64,000 nt of DNA, from NCBI RefSeq assembly GCF_002119765.1, contig NZ_CP021112.1:2164501-2228500 (forward strand), read 5' to 3'. This document shows, in pieces, positions 9,239-17,912 of this stretch. The DNA is from Pseudorhodoplanes sinuspersici (lineage in GTDB: Bacteria > Pseudomonadota > Alphaproteobacteria > Rhizobiales > Xanthobacteraceae). Made by a program: the position numbers and the translations under genes. The notes beneath the pieces were generated by a model. It did no database searches and was not told the origin of the DNA. It worked only from the letters and a program-made list of their open reading frames with translations. Position 1 is the stretch's first letter. The number at the start of each line of letters is the position of its first letter.

Positions 9239-11032
9239 ATGCCTAGCTGCCTGTCTATTGGAAAGTTGGCAAGAGTCTCACAAAGGGCACAACACACCAA
9301 AACAAATTGGTGCCTGCGAGCAAGCGCAGCGCTGATCGGGGCTGCTGCGCTGATGTCGGTTGCTTTGCCGGTGTGGACGGATGCGCAAGCGCAGGCACCT
9401 CAGCCACAACAGAGACCCAATATCCTGTTCATCATGGGCGACGATATCGGCTGGATGCAGCCGGGCATCTATCACCGTGGCCTGATGGTGGGAGAGACAC
9501 CGAATATCGATCGCATCGGCAACGAAGGCGCGGTGTTCATGCATTATTACGCCGAGCAGAGCTGCACGGCGGGGCGCAATGCCTTCTTCACCGGCATGAA
9601 TCCGCTGCGCACCGGCATGATCCCGCCGCAACTGCCCGGCAGCCCGTCCTATCTGCGGCCCGGCACGCCGGCCATTGCCAAATTCCTGCTCGACCTCGGT
9701 TACAACACCGGCGAGTTCGGCAAAAACCATCTCGGCGATCACACCGACTCGCTGCCGACCGCGCACGGCTTCCAGGAATACTGGGGCTACCTGTATCACC
9801 TCGACGCGATGCAGGGTGTGAGCTTCCAGGACATCAACAAGACCCCAACCCAGCAGACGGTGGCGCCGCCGTGCCGGAACACGCCGATCCCCGGCATCCC
9901 GGAAGTGCCGGGCGCAGTCGATCCGAAAACCACGATCTGCCTGACGCCTCCGCGCAATGTCTTGCATTGCAAGTCAGACGGGTCATCCAAGACCCAGATG
10001 TGTGTCGACCAGGGTCCGCTCACGCTCGAGCGATCGAAGGGCGTGGACGAGGAAATCTCGGCCAAGGTCATCGACTTCCTCGACCGCAACGACCCGAAGA
10101 AGACCAACAAGCCGTTCTTCGTCTGGTACAATCCGGCGCGCATGCACGTCACGACCGTGCTGAATGACAAATACATGGCCATGGTGGGCGAGCCGGGTGG
10201 CAAGGACTGGGGCGTCAATGAAGCCGGCATGAAGCAGATGGACGACAACATCGGCTATGTGCTGAAAAAGCTCGAAGACATGGGGCAGCTCGACAACACC
10301 ATCGTCGTGTTTACGACCGACAACGGCGCCGAGACCTTCACCTTCCCGGACGGTGGCATCACGCCGTTCAAGGGCTCAAAGATGAACACCTGGGAAGGCG
10401 GCATGCGCGCTCCGGCAGTCATGCGCTGGCCGGGCGTCATCAAGCCGGGCACGGTCAAGAACGACATCTTCGCGTCGCTCGACTGGCTGCCCACGCTGGT
10501 CGAGATCGCGGGCGGAGACAAGGGCGATGCGCTGAACAAGCGGATCATGGCCGGCAGCTATCCCGGCATCGTCAAGACCAAGCTCGATGGCGTGAACCAG
10601 ATCGAGTATCTTAGCGGTCGTTCGGAAAAGTCGGCGCGCGACACGTTCTTCTACTATTCCAGCAAGCATCCGTCGGCGGTGCGCTACAAGAACTGGAAGA
10701 TGTATTTCGCCATCGCGCCGGAAACTGCGACGGGCTTCCTCTTGCCGGGAGTCCAGACTCAGTTCGCAGCCGGCGTCGTAAACCTCAAGCGCGATCCCTT
10801 CGAGACGTCGTGGGGCACGGAGAAAAAGGCGGGTTTCTGGTTCAGCGGCGCGCTCGCCGGGCCGGTGACGGCTTTCATCTACGACTGGAATCTGCTGCCC
10901 ATCGGCCAGGCGCTGTGGCTCAAGGAGCTGGAATCCTACAAGGAGTTTCCCCCCCTTCAGGATCCCGCGAGCTACAACCTCGATCAGGTGATGGAGGAGC
11001 TCAAAAAGATGCCGACACACCCCAGCCAGTAG
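9239..11032 (+). CDS. Exported Cys-type sulfatase (arylsulfatase family)
   Basis: The 597-residue protein has a signal peptide (core about 28-44, cleavage near DAQA-QA at 52). It has the sulfatase metal-binding opening NILFIMGDD (Asp68, Asp69), the modification motif Cys109-Thr-Ala-Gly-Arg113, then GEFGKNHLGD, VVFTTDNGAE and KGSKMNTWEGGMR. Cys109 would become formylglycine through the adjacent FGE gene. The motif has Ala where Pro is usual (C-x-P-x-R); C-x-A-x-R is a recognised variant. It hydrolyses a sulfate (or possibly phosphonate) ester in the periplasm. The start ATG 9239 follows agggagga; the ATG at 9232 runs into a stop. Confidence 0.93.
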   Translation: MPSCLSIGKLARVSQRAQHTKTNWCLRASAALIGAAALMSVALPVWTDAQAQAPQPQQRPNILFIMGDDIGWMQPGIYHRGLMVGETPNIDRIGNEGAVFMHYYAEQSCTAGRNAFFTGMNPLRTGMIPPQLPGSPSYLRPGTPAIAKFLLDLGYNTGEFGKNHLGDHTDSLPTAHGFQEYWGYLYHLDAMQGVSFQDINKTPTQQTVAPPCRNTPIPGIPEVPGAVDPKTTICLTPPRNVLHCKSDGSSKTQMCVDQGPLTLERSKGVDEEISAKVIDFLDRNDPKKTNKPFFVWYNPARMHVTTVLNDKYMAMVGEPGGKDWGVNEAGMKQMDDNIGYVLKKLEDMGQLDNTIVVFTTDNGAETFTFPDGGITPFKGSKMNTWEGGMRAPAVMRWPGVIKPGTVKNDIFASLDWLPTLVEIAGGDKGDALNKRIMAGSYPGIVKTKLDGVNQIEYLSGRSEKSARDTFFYYSSKHPSAVRYKNWKMYFAIAPETATGFLLPGVQTQFAAGVVNLKRDPFETSWGTEKKAGFWFSGALAGPVTAFIYDWNLLPIGQALWLKELESYKEFPPLQDPASYNLDQVMEELKKMPTHPSQ

Positions 11033-11132
11033 TTTGGATGTTTGCCGGTGATGCGGCGGCCCATGAAGCAGGCCAGGACTGCCGGCCGCAGCGACCAGTC
11101 GCAAACGTCAGACCGCGATTCGAGAAAACGGG

Positions 11133-11148
11133 CGCCCCGAGCGGGGCG
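11133..11148 (+). terminator. GC-rich hairpin downstream of the sulfatase gene
   Basis: The arms cgccccg (11133-11139) and cggggcg (11142-11148) form a compact hairpin 100 bases after the sulfatase stop. There is no T-run, so it may be a processing or Rho-assisted end rather than an intrinsic terminator. Confidence 0.3.
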
Positions 11149-11216
11149 TCCGCTTGCGTGTGTGGGCCAAACGAGACGACAACGCGAGGTGCCTCGGAGG
11201 GTGAGAGGAGCGAGCG

Positions 11217-12221
11217 ATGCGAATGTTCTTGATGCTGAGGCTGTTTCTCGTATCCCTGTTCATTGTTTTTGGCACTGTCTCGGCGAAAGCCCAGACCGAT
11301 CCGTTGCCGTCGTGGAACGACGGCGTTCCAAAAAAGGCAATCATTGAACTCGTCGGTCGCGTCACGAAGGAGGGCGGGCCGGATTTTGTGCCCGTACCGG
11401 AGCGGATCGCCACCTTCGACAATGACGGCACGCTTTGGTGCGAGCAGCCGTTCTATGTCCAGATGGCCTTCGCGTTCGATCGCGTGAAGGTGATGGCGCC
11501 TCAGCATCCGGAATGGAAAACCAAGCAGCCGTTCAAAGCGCTGCTGCAGGGCGATGTGAAAACGGCGGCGACGGCCGGCGAGAAGGGACTTCTTGCCGTG
11601 ATTGCCGCGACACATTCCGGAATGACGGTCAGCCAGTTCGAACAAGAGGTACGCGACTGGATCAAGGTCGCACGACATCCACGCTTCAAGCGACCCTATA
11701 ACGAACTCATCTACCAGCCGATGGTGGAAGTGCTGAATTATTTGCGCGCCAACGGCTTCAAGACCTTTATCGTCTCCGGTGGAGGTGTCGATTTCATGCG
11801 GCCATGGGCACCGGCCTCTTATGGCATTCCGCCAGAGCAGATCGTCGGTTCGTCGGGTGTGATCGAATTTCGTCTCGGCAAGAATGGCAAGCCGGAATTG
11901 TTCAAGACGCCAAAGGTTCAGTTCATTGACGACGGGCCCGGCAAGCCCGTCGGCATCTCCATGTCTATCGGGCGCCAGCCGATCATCGCCTTCGGCAATT
12001 CCGATGGCGATTTGCAGATGCTGCAATACACGACGGCCGGCTCAGGCGTGCGTCTTGGCCTCTATGTCCATCACGACGATGCCGAGCGGGAATATGCCTA
12101 TGACCGCAAATCGCAGATCGGAAGACTCGACAAGGGACTGGACGCGGCCGCCAAGAATGGCTGGCCGCTGATCAGCATGAAGAGCGACTGGAAAGTGATT
12201 TTTCCGTTCGAGGTCAAATAG
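11217..12221 (+). CDS. Exported HAD-superfamily phosphatase
   Basis: The 334-residue protein has a signal peptide (LFLVSLFIVFGTVSAKA, cleavage near residue 25). HAD motif I is FDNDGTLW (Asp68 nucleophile, Asp70 acid/base), motif II is FIVSGGG, and motif III is AFGNSDGD. These predict a periplasmic phosphomonoesterase, related to the phosphoserine-phosphatase-like branch. It sits 184 bases after the sulfatase, in the same direction. FGE, sulfatase and HAD trios recur in bacteria, which suggests joint scavenging of sulfate and phosphate esters. The substrate is not readable. It is convergent with the M48 protease gene (20-base gap). Confidence 0.88.
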   Translation: MRMFLMLRLFLVSLFIVFGTVSAKAQTDPLPSWNDGVPKKAIIELVGRVTKEGGPDFVPVPERIATFDNDGTLWCEQPFYVQMAFAFDRVKVMAPQHPEWKTKQPFKALLQGDVKTAATAGEKGLLAVIAATHSGMTVSQFEQEVRDWIKVARHPRFKRPYNELIYQPMVEVLNYLRANGFKTFIVSGGGVDFMRPWAPASYGIPPEQIVGSSGVIEFRLGKNGKPELFKTPKVQFIDDGPGKPVGISMSIGRQPIIAFGNSDGDLQMLQYTTAGSGVRLGLYVHHDDAEREYAYDRKSQIGRLDKGLDAAAKNGWPLISMKSDWKVIFPFEVK

Positions 12222-12241
12222 CGCGAGCCACCGGCGGCCGT

Positions 12242-13702
12242 TTATTCGACGACCAGCTTCACCAGATCGCCCGGCTTCAGCTTGTCATTCACATCCAGCC
12301 CGTTCAGGACGCGGAAGCGTTCGAGCTGGCGGTCAGCATAGCCCATCTGGCTCGCCAGTTTCTCGACCGTGTCGCGCGGACCGACGGTGACGATCTTCAG
12401 GCGCAGCGGCCTGGCCGAGCGGGATTCGGCCACGCTCATGCGGCGGAAGCTGTTGACGGCTTCGCGGAAATGTTTGTCGATCTCCGGCGTCTTGTTCTTC
12501 GCCGCGAAGATGAAGCGATAGACCTCGCTGCCGAAGCGGATCGCATAAAGACGGAAGCCCCAGGGGTCGCCGTTGGCGGTGCCGGTCACGCCCTTGAAGC
12601 CATTGATCCTGACCTCTTCAATCGAGGCGGCATCGATATTCTCGATCCAGCCCGATTGCAGGTAGTCAGTCAGCTTCTGATCGGCGGGAATGCGCACGAC
12701 GTCGAGCCGCAGAGCGAGGTCGCCGCCATCCTTGATGCCGAACACCGCCTGCGGCGTGTTCTCGAGCACGAAGCCGTCCGGGGCGGTGAACGTGAAACCA
12801 AGCTTCGGATGCACGAAACGGCGGCCGCGCACGAAGCCTTCGCTCGGGTCCTCGCCATAGGTCAGGCCGTCGAGCAGCGACAGATAGGACTGCCGGTCCT
12901 GCGAGCCCGGTCCCGGCGCGGAATATTGCCGTGCATTGAGCGTCGCATTGGCGACGCGTTCCGGCGTTGCCGGATGCGACGACAGGAATTCCATATTGCG
13001 CGAATCCGGCTTTGAACTGCCGGCGCGCAACTCGGCGCTGCGGCCCATCGATGTCAGAAAGCGTGTCGCGCCAAAGGGATCATAACCGGCGCGCGAGGAA
13101 ATGCCGACACCGATGCCATCGGCTTCGAATTCCTGACCGCGCGAGAAGGTGGCCAAGGCGATCTTGGATTTGGCCAGTGCCAGCGCGCCCATCTGCTGAT
13201 CGCCCAGCACGTCGCTGGCGACGCGATTGACCATTGCGGCCTGGCGGATCTGGTCCTCGCGGATGGCGGCGTGGCGGGCAATGACATGCGCCATTTCGTG
13301 CGACAGCACCGAGGCGAGTTCCGAGGTGTCGTTGGCGAGCGCCAGCAAACCGCGCGTCACGTAAAGCTGTCCGGTCGGCAGCGCGAAAGCATTGATGGCC
13401 GGGGAATTGAGGATGGTGACCTTGTAATGCAGGTCAGGGCGTTCCGACGCGGCCACCAGCTTTTCGACGGTGCGGTTCAGCGATTCTTCGAGCTTCGGGT
13501 TGTTATAGGCGCCGCCATAGGCCGCGAGGATACGCCGATGCTCGCGCTGCGCGGGCGTCAGGGTTTCGGGCTTTTCGACGGGCGGATCGGGCAGGGTGAT
13601 CTGTCGTCCCACCTGCTGACCGCCCGAACAGGATGCCAGCACCAGGGCCAGCGCCGCTGCTGTCAAAACCGCTTTCGGACTTTTCTGGTAGGCACGCGAC
13701 AA
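12242..13702 (-). CDS. M48 metalloprotease lipoprotein with C-terminal LysM-like domain
   Basis: From TTG 13702 (preceded by gaggggga) the product is 486 residues. It has a lipoprotein signal with lipobox LASC (Cys25), an M48 zinc site HEMAH at 135-139 with downstream EFEAD supplying the third ligand, and a C-terminal LysM-like segment (PRDTVEKLASQMGY...LKPGDLVKLV). This is the BepA/YfgC-like class of periplasmic proteases that handle outer-membrane proteins. The frame stays open up to 14053, but that part overlaps the nuclease gene antiphase and lacks a signal peptide. It follows the nuclease gene by 29 bases and is probably cotranscribed with it. Confidence 0.88.
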   Translation of the reverse strand: MSRAYQKSPKAVLTAAALALVLASCSGGQQVGRQITLPDPPVEKPETLTPAQREHRRILAAYGGAYNNPKLEESLNRTVEKLVAASERPDLHYKVTILNSPAINAFALPTGQLYVTRGLLALANDTSELASVLSHEMAHVIARHAAIREDQIRQAAMVNRVASDVLGDQQMGALALAKSKIALATFSRGQEFEADGIGVGISSRAGYDPFGATRFLTSMGRSAELRAGSSKPDSRNMEFLSSHPATPERVANATLNARQYSAPGPGSQDRQSYLSLLDGLTYGEDPSEGFVRGRRFVHPKLGFTFTAPDGFVLENTPQAVFGIKDGGDLALRLDVVRIPADQKLTDYLQSGWIENIDAASIEEVRINGFKGVTGTANGDPWGFRLYAIRFGSEVYRFIFAAKNKTPEIDKHFREAVNSFRRMSVAESRSARPLRLKIVTVGPRDTVEKLASQMGYADRQLERFRVLNGLDVNDKLKPGDLVKLVVE

Positions 13703-13731
13703 AATCTTACATCCCCCTCGGATCGCAACGG

Positions 13732-14538
13732 CTATTTCGCGCTCACTTCGAATTGCTCGGGCCGCGTGGCTTCGATCCACGGGCCAGACCGCTCCTCGAC
13801 AAAACCGCGCACCCGGACGTCCCGGCCGGAGAGCGATTTCGGCGCCAGACCTCCTTGAGTAAAGGTCGGCTCGTTTCGTTTCGCAATTGTGACGGTGAAG
13901 TCTTCGGACCACCGCCGTCCGAAATTCACATAGATGAGACGGCCGCTCTCGCGGACTGACAACACCCGTCCCGACACAATCGCAAACTGGCCCCGATCTC
14001 TCAAGACCATGTTTGGGGCATCCGCACTGTGCTGGCGCTCCCCCGAGTTCCATAGACCCAGCCGCGCCGCGCGGGCCGCCCGTTCCCGGCCAAGGAGGGC
14101 GTCGACGCAGGCTTTATCCCCAGGCCGGCCGCCCATGACGGCCATTCCCCGCTCTAGCAAGGCATACTGAACAGGGGTTTCCGAGCCACTAACGGATGGG
14201 AAAGCATGAATACGCCCATACCGGTCCGGAGTGGCGGTGCCTTTCAGCGAAATGGGCTGGTCCAGCATCAATTCGGATAGGGTAGCTTTGGCGGTATCCG
14301 GTGAAACCGTCCACTCGATACCGGCCAGTTTCACCAGCCGGCCGTCATCAAGGCCGACTGTACGGCTGTCCGGTATCGCGACGACACGGGCCTTGCCGAG
14401 GGCCGCGGAACCGCATGCCGAACCGGCCTCCGATGCGGCGGTGCCATTTGCAGTGAGCAAGACAATGGCAAAGCCCGCGCACAGGATTGCGCCCAAGTTC
14501 GCGCACAAGCTTGCGCTCTTGGTCAGCCACCGCCCCAT
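13732..14538 (-). CDS. Exported thermonuclease (SNase)-like protein
   Basis: The protein of about 268 residues has an N-terminal hydrophobic segment (LGAILCAGFAIVLLTANGTAAS) and an SNase-like core: VVAIPDSRTVGLDDGRLVKLAGIEW, DRYGRIHAF, LLERGMAVM and ERAARAARLGLW. A second OB-like part (VSGRVLSVRESGRLIYVNFG) follows. Classical SNase catalytic arginines are only partly recognisable, so nuclease activity is uncertain; rhizobial members are often annotated as 'thermonuclease family'. ATG 14538 is preferred; ATG 14619 would add 27 residues before the hydrophobic region. It is probably the first gene of the unit with the M48 protease. Confidence 0.72.
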   Translation of the reverse strand: MGRWLTKSASLCANLGAILCAGFAIVLLTANGTAASEAGSACGSAALGKARVVAIPDSRTVGLDDGRLVKLAGIEWTVSPDTAKATLSELMLDQPISLKGTATPDRYGRIHAFPSVSGSETPVQYALLERGMAVMGGRPGDKACVDALLGRERAARAARLGLWNSGERQHSADAPNMVLRDRGQFAIVSGRVLSVRESGRLIYVNFGRRWSEDFTVTIAKRNEPTFTQGGLAPKSLSGRDVRVRGFVEERSGPWIEATRPEQFEVSAK

Positions 14539-14827
14539 ATCCAGGATGCTCCCCGACGTCCTCGCTGCAGGCCAGCATGCAATGATGCGATTTCGGCAGC
14601 AACGTGAATGTTCGCGCATCAGTCATTCGAAACGTGCCGCATGTGACTTGCAGGCATCTGCGCCGAACTGACACATTGCCTTTGCCGATATTGATCACGT
14701 CGCGTCATCGACGATAGAGGGCTCCTGTGTTTCAGACGGCGGGGCTGCAAATGGGGCTGGAGTTAACGATGAAAATTGCGACCAAGCGGTTTTGAAGTGA
14801 GATGAGCACCATTTCCAGAGCCATCGG

Positions 14828-15367
14828 ATGAGAACGAGAACCTTTTGTCCCGGGTGTGGCGGTTACCGCGATATCGAGGATGGACACCGCGTGTGCACGT
14901 TCTGTGAATATCTCGACGAGCAAAGGGACAGCGCAAAGCAGATGCTGCCGCGTGAACGTGCGGCACGCGACTTCAGTGTCGATGGCGTTGTCTTCACCGT
15001 CGCTTTCGACGTGGAGCCGGCGCACATCGTTGTCACCATCGATGGCGCTCATCCCGGCTTTCAACTGCTTGCCGACGCTCTCACAGTCCTATGGAAGCTC
15101 AGGCCGGCCGAGTTGCTGGAAAGTCTTTGCGATCATCGCGTCGTGGGCGGAGCGTTCTACACGATCACCTATGACGATCCGGATCACGGCGAGAACGGTC
15201 CATCAGACGTGACGATCATCGACGGCGAGACCGAGCTCAATGTGCCATCGGCCTTCTTTTCAGCCGTTGTCGTCGAGTTGGCCAGAATTCATTTGCAGGC
15301 GGTCGGCAAAATTCGCTTTCCATGGTTTGACGCGCTCTCGGCCGCCGCGAAGGCGAAGATTGAGTGA
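14828..15367 (+). CDS. Small zinc-ribbon protein of unknown function
   Basis: This 179-residue protein is unrecognised. The N-terminus carries two CxxC knuckles (FCPGCGGYR at about 7-10 and CTFCEYLDEQ at about 23-26), fitting a zinc ribbon. The rest is a mixed alpha/beta acidic domain with no membrane segment or signal peptide. It is divergent from the nuclease gene. The start ATG 14828 has only a weak upstream AG-rich site. Codon use looks like its core neighbours, so I regard it as a real gene, but I cannot suggest a role. Confidence 0.6.
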   Translation: MRTRTFCPGCGGYRDIEDGHRVCTFCEYLDEQRDSAKQMLPRERAARDFSVDGVVFTVAFDVEPAHIVVTIDGAHPGFQLLADALTVLWKLRPAELLESLCDHRVVGGAFYTITYDDPDHGENGPSDVTIIDGETELNVPSAFFSAVVVELARIHLQAVGKIRFPWFDALSAAAKAKIE

Positions 15368-15626
15368 ACTTTTTTCTTCGTATGAATTCACGCGGACCTG
15401 CAAAGTGCGCAAGGCGGCCTGCGGCTGATTTCGCTTGTAAAGCGGGCCAAAAAATCGCTATCTCGGGACCCGCTGCCCCGCCACCTCGGCGGGCATCTTG
15501 GAGAAACTGCTTTTTTACGCGTGGTTCTTGCGCGCATTGTCCGCCCGATATTTCAAGGCAACACGACGATCCTGATGCACGCACTGTTGTGCCAGCCGAC
15601 AAGAAACCACAAGGGAAACGCCAATC

Positions 15627-16616
15627 ATGCTTATGCGTCACCAACGTCTCTGCAGCCCGCTTCTCGTCACGGCCATGCTGCTGACTCTGCCGTTCGGCAG
15701 CGCTCTTGCGCAGGACAGCTACCCGTCACGGCCGATCCGGCTGCTCGTTCCGTATGCCGCGGGCGGCGGAACGGACGCGATTGCGCGTCTGGTGGCGCAA
15801 GGGGCCGGCGAGAAGATCGGCCAGAGTATCATTGTTGAAAATAACGGCTCCGCCGGCGGCAATGTCATCACCGCGCAGGCTTCGACGTCAGCACCGGACG
15901 GCTATACGGTGCTGATGGCCAATCAGGGCCCGATGGTCGTCAATCCGCATCTGTTCAAGAATGTGAAAGTCGATCCATTGACGGCTTTCGACCCCGTTAC
16001 GCTGATCACGGCCGCGCCGCTTGTGGTGGTGACACCAAAGGACTCGCCCTACAAGACGATCAAGGACCTCGTTGGCTTTGGCCAGAAGAATCCGGGCAAG
16101 CTGACCTACGGCTCCGCCGGCAATGGTTCGGCGAGCCATCTCGCGACAGTCTTGCTGGCGCAGACGGCAAAATTCGATGCGGTCCATATCCCCTATCGTG
16201 GCGCCGGTCCGGCGCTGAACGACCTGCTTGCGGGACGCACCGATTTCATGGTGACGACAGTGCCGTCGGTGCAGGGGCTGATCGAAGGCGGATCGGTGAA
16301 CGTTCTCGCAGTGACGTCGAAAGACCGGACCAAGAAATTCCCGAATGTGCCGTCCGTCGCCGAAAGTGGATGGCCGACTTATGAGGCGGCCGCCTGGTAC
16401 GGCTTTGTCGTGCCGAAGGGCACGCCAAAGGCAGTCACCGAAAAGTTGCGCGACGCGACGGTGGCGGCGATCAAGGCCGGCATCGTGAAGGAAAGATTGG
16501 AGAATGAAGGCGCTGAGCCGATCGGCAATACGCCTGAGGAGTTCGCCGCGATGATGAAGACGGAATCGGCCCGCTGGGCCGACGTGATCAAGAAGGCGGG
16601 CATATCGATCGATTGA
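15627..16616 (+). CDS. Bug-family solute receptor of a tripartite tricarboxylate-type transporter
   Basis: The 329-residue protein has a signal peptide (LVTAMLLTLPFGSALAQ). The mature protein opens DSYPSRPIRLLVPYAAGGGTDAIARL, with the Bug/TctC hallmarks GQSIIVENNGSAGGN and HIPYRGAGPALNDLLAGR. Such periplasmic proteins bind carboxylates, aromatic acids or amides. No TctA/TctB membrane genes lie in the window, as is common for orphan Bug proteins. It is followed by a hairpin and a second Bug gene in the same direction. Confidence 0.9.
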   Translation: MLMRHQRLCSPLLVTAMLLTLPFGSALAQDSYPSRPIRLLVPYAAGGGTDAIARLVAQGAGEKIGQSIIVENNGSAGGNVITAQASTSAPDGYTVLMANQGPMVVNPHLFKNVKVDPLTAFDPVTLITAAPLVVVTPKDSPYKTIKDLVGFGQKNPGKLTYGSAGNGSASHLATVLLAQTAKFDAVHIPYRGAGPALNDLLAGRTDFMVTTVPSVQGLIEGGSVNVLAVTSKDRTKKFPNVPSVAESGWPTYEAAAWYGFVVPKGTPKAVTEKLRDATVAAIKAGIVKERLENEGAEPIGNTPEEFAAMMKTESARWADVIKKAGISID

Positions 16617-16627
16617 TTGCGGCAGAG

Positions 16628-16669
16628 ATCAAGGTTGATCCCATCGCGTTTCGGCAGATCAACCTTGAT
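16628..16669. promoter_or_regulatory. 13-bp inverted repeat between two Bug genes
   Basis: The arms 16628-16640 (atcaaggttgatc) and 16657-16669 (gatcaaccttgat) are perfectly complementary with a 16-base loop, followed by A-rich DNA rather than a T-run. It may be an mRNA-stabilising or partial-termination hairpin between the receptor genes, or an operator. Confidence 0.5.
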
Positions 16670-16708
16670 TCTGAATTCAAAAAAATAAAATTTTGGGAGG
16701 ACGACGAC

Positions 16709-17725
16709 GTGCGAGACCTGACATTTCAACAAAAGCGATCGGCGAAAGCCTCATCGCGCAAGAGTCGCGCGATTGCTGTTGCGGCGATCGGCGCATTGCT
16801 GGTTCTCTCCTCGCCCAACACATCATGGGCGCAAGGCTATCCGAACAAGCCGATCACCATTCTGGTCGGGTTCGCGCCGGGCGGCTTGATCGATGTGATC
16901 TCGCGCCTTGTTGGCCAGAGATTGCAGGAGAAACTCGGTCAGACGGTCGTGGTTGAAAACCGCGCCGGTGCCGCCGGCAATATCGCGCATCGCCGGGTCG
17001 CGACGAGCGACGCCGATGGCTACACCATTCTCGGCGGCACAACCTCGCTTGCGATCAATGAAACCGTCTTCACCAAGCGTGGTTATGTCGCGGACGATTT
17101 TATCGCCGTCTCGATTGCGGCGTTGTCGCCGGAGATGATTTCCGCGCCTGCGGGTGGCGCGAAAACGCTGAAGGAATTCATCGACAGTTCGCGTTCGACG
17201 TCGGCGCAATTCGGCACCGCTGGTGCGGGCAGTGCGTCCTACATCACGACGCAATACTTCTTCCAGAATATCGCGAAGATCCCGACGACGCATATTCCGT
17301 TCCAGGGCGGCGCTCCAGCCGTCGCGGCGGCGCTCGGCAACCAGATTCCGCTGGTGGCAACGCCGCCGGCGGCCGGTGCTGCTGCGCCAGTGAAAGCAGG
17401 CAAGTTGCGCGGCCTTGCCGTTGCGGCCGACAAGCGGATGGCCTTGCTTCCGGACGTGCCGACCTATTCGGAAAGCGGGTATCCCGGGTTCACTGCGTTC
17501 GCCTGGACCGGCTTCTTCGTTCCGGCCAAGACGCCGAAGGAAATTGCGGTCAAACTGAACGAGGCGATCACCGAAATCCTGAAGGAGCCGGCGATCGGCG
17601 CGAAGCTTCAGGAGCTTGGCTTCGAGCCGATCTATCTCGATCAACCGGCATCGGAGGCGATGTTCCGTGCGGAGATCAAGAAGTGGCGCACCATGATTGA
17701 GGCGATCGGATTGAAAGTGGAGTGA
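16709..17725 (+). CDS. Bug-family solute receptor
   Basis: The GTG at 16709 follows a good gggagg site and gives 338 residues: a charged N-region, a hydrophobic signal core (IAVAAIGALLVLSS) and cleavage near SWAQG. The Bug hallmarks YPNKPITILVGFAPGGLIDVISRL, GQTVVVENRAGAAGN and HIPFQGGAPAVAAALG are present. The frame is open from 16613, but that part overlaps the previous stop and the hairpin. This is a second, clearly different paralogue next to 15627-16616. The ligand is unknown, presumably an organic acid related to the catabolic genes downstream. Confidence 0.9.
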   Translation: MRDLTFQQKRSAKASSRKSRAIAVAAIGALLVLSSPNTSWAQGYPNKPITILVGFAPGGLIDVISRLVGQRLQEKLGQTVVVENRAGAAGNIAHRRVATSDADGYTILGGTTSLAINETVFTKRGYVADDFIAVSIAALSPEMISAPAGGAKTLKEFIDSSRSTSAQFGTAGAGSASYITTQYFFQNIAKIPTTHIPFQGGAPAVAAALGNQIPLVATPPAAGAAAPVKAGKLRGLAVAADKRMALLPDVPTYSESGYPGFTAFAWTGFFVPAKTPKEIAVKLNEAITEILKEPAIGAKLQELGFEPIYLDQPASEAMFRAEIKKWRTMIEAIGLKVE

Positions 17726-17771
17726 AGCGCGATCGCTCTAGCGATTCGTTGTATTGAAACCAACACTCTCC

Positions 17772-17900
17772 GCTCATTCCTCGCCGCCGGGTCCGCGCAA
17801 AGCGCGGCCCGATGACAGGCTCCAGCGGGAATCCAGAATGCATCCGAGCGAACTGGGTTCGTGGCTCTGGGTCCCCGCCTTCGTGGGGACGAGCGGACGA
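17772..17900. repeat. REP-like intergenic element with two hairpins
   Basis: One GC-rich hairpin (gtccgcgc aaa gcgcggcc, about 17791-17809) is followed by cccgatgacaggctcc and a second hairpin (gtcccc/ggggac, 17871-17890). The wording cccgatgac...ctgggtccccgcc resembles an abundant extragenic repeat of Bradyrhizobium-type genomes (recollection). It fills most of the gap between a Bug gene and the convergent PrpF gene. Confidence 0.55.
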
Positions 17901-17912
17901 GGGGAGCAATTC

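Noticed and set aside
13703-14053. N-terminal extension of the M48 protease frame
   Set aside because: It overlaps the nuclease-like gene in another frame and would bury the lipoprotein signal internally.
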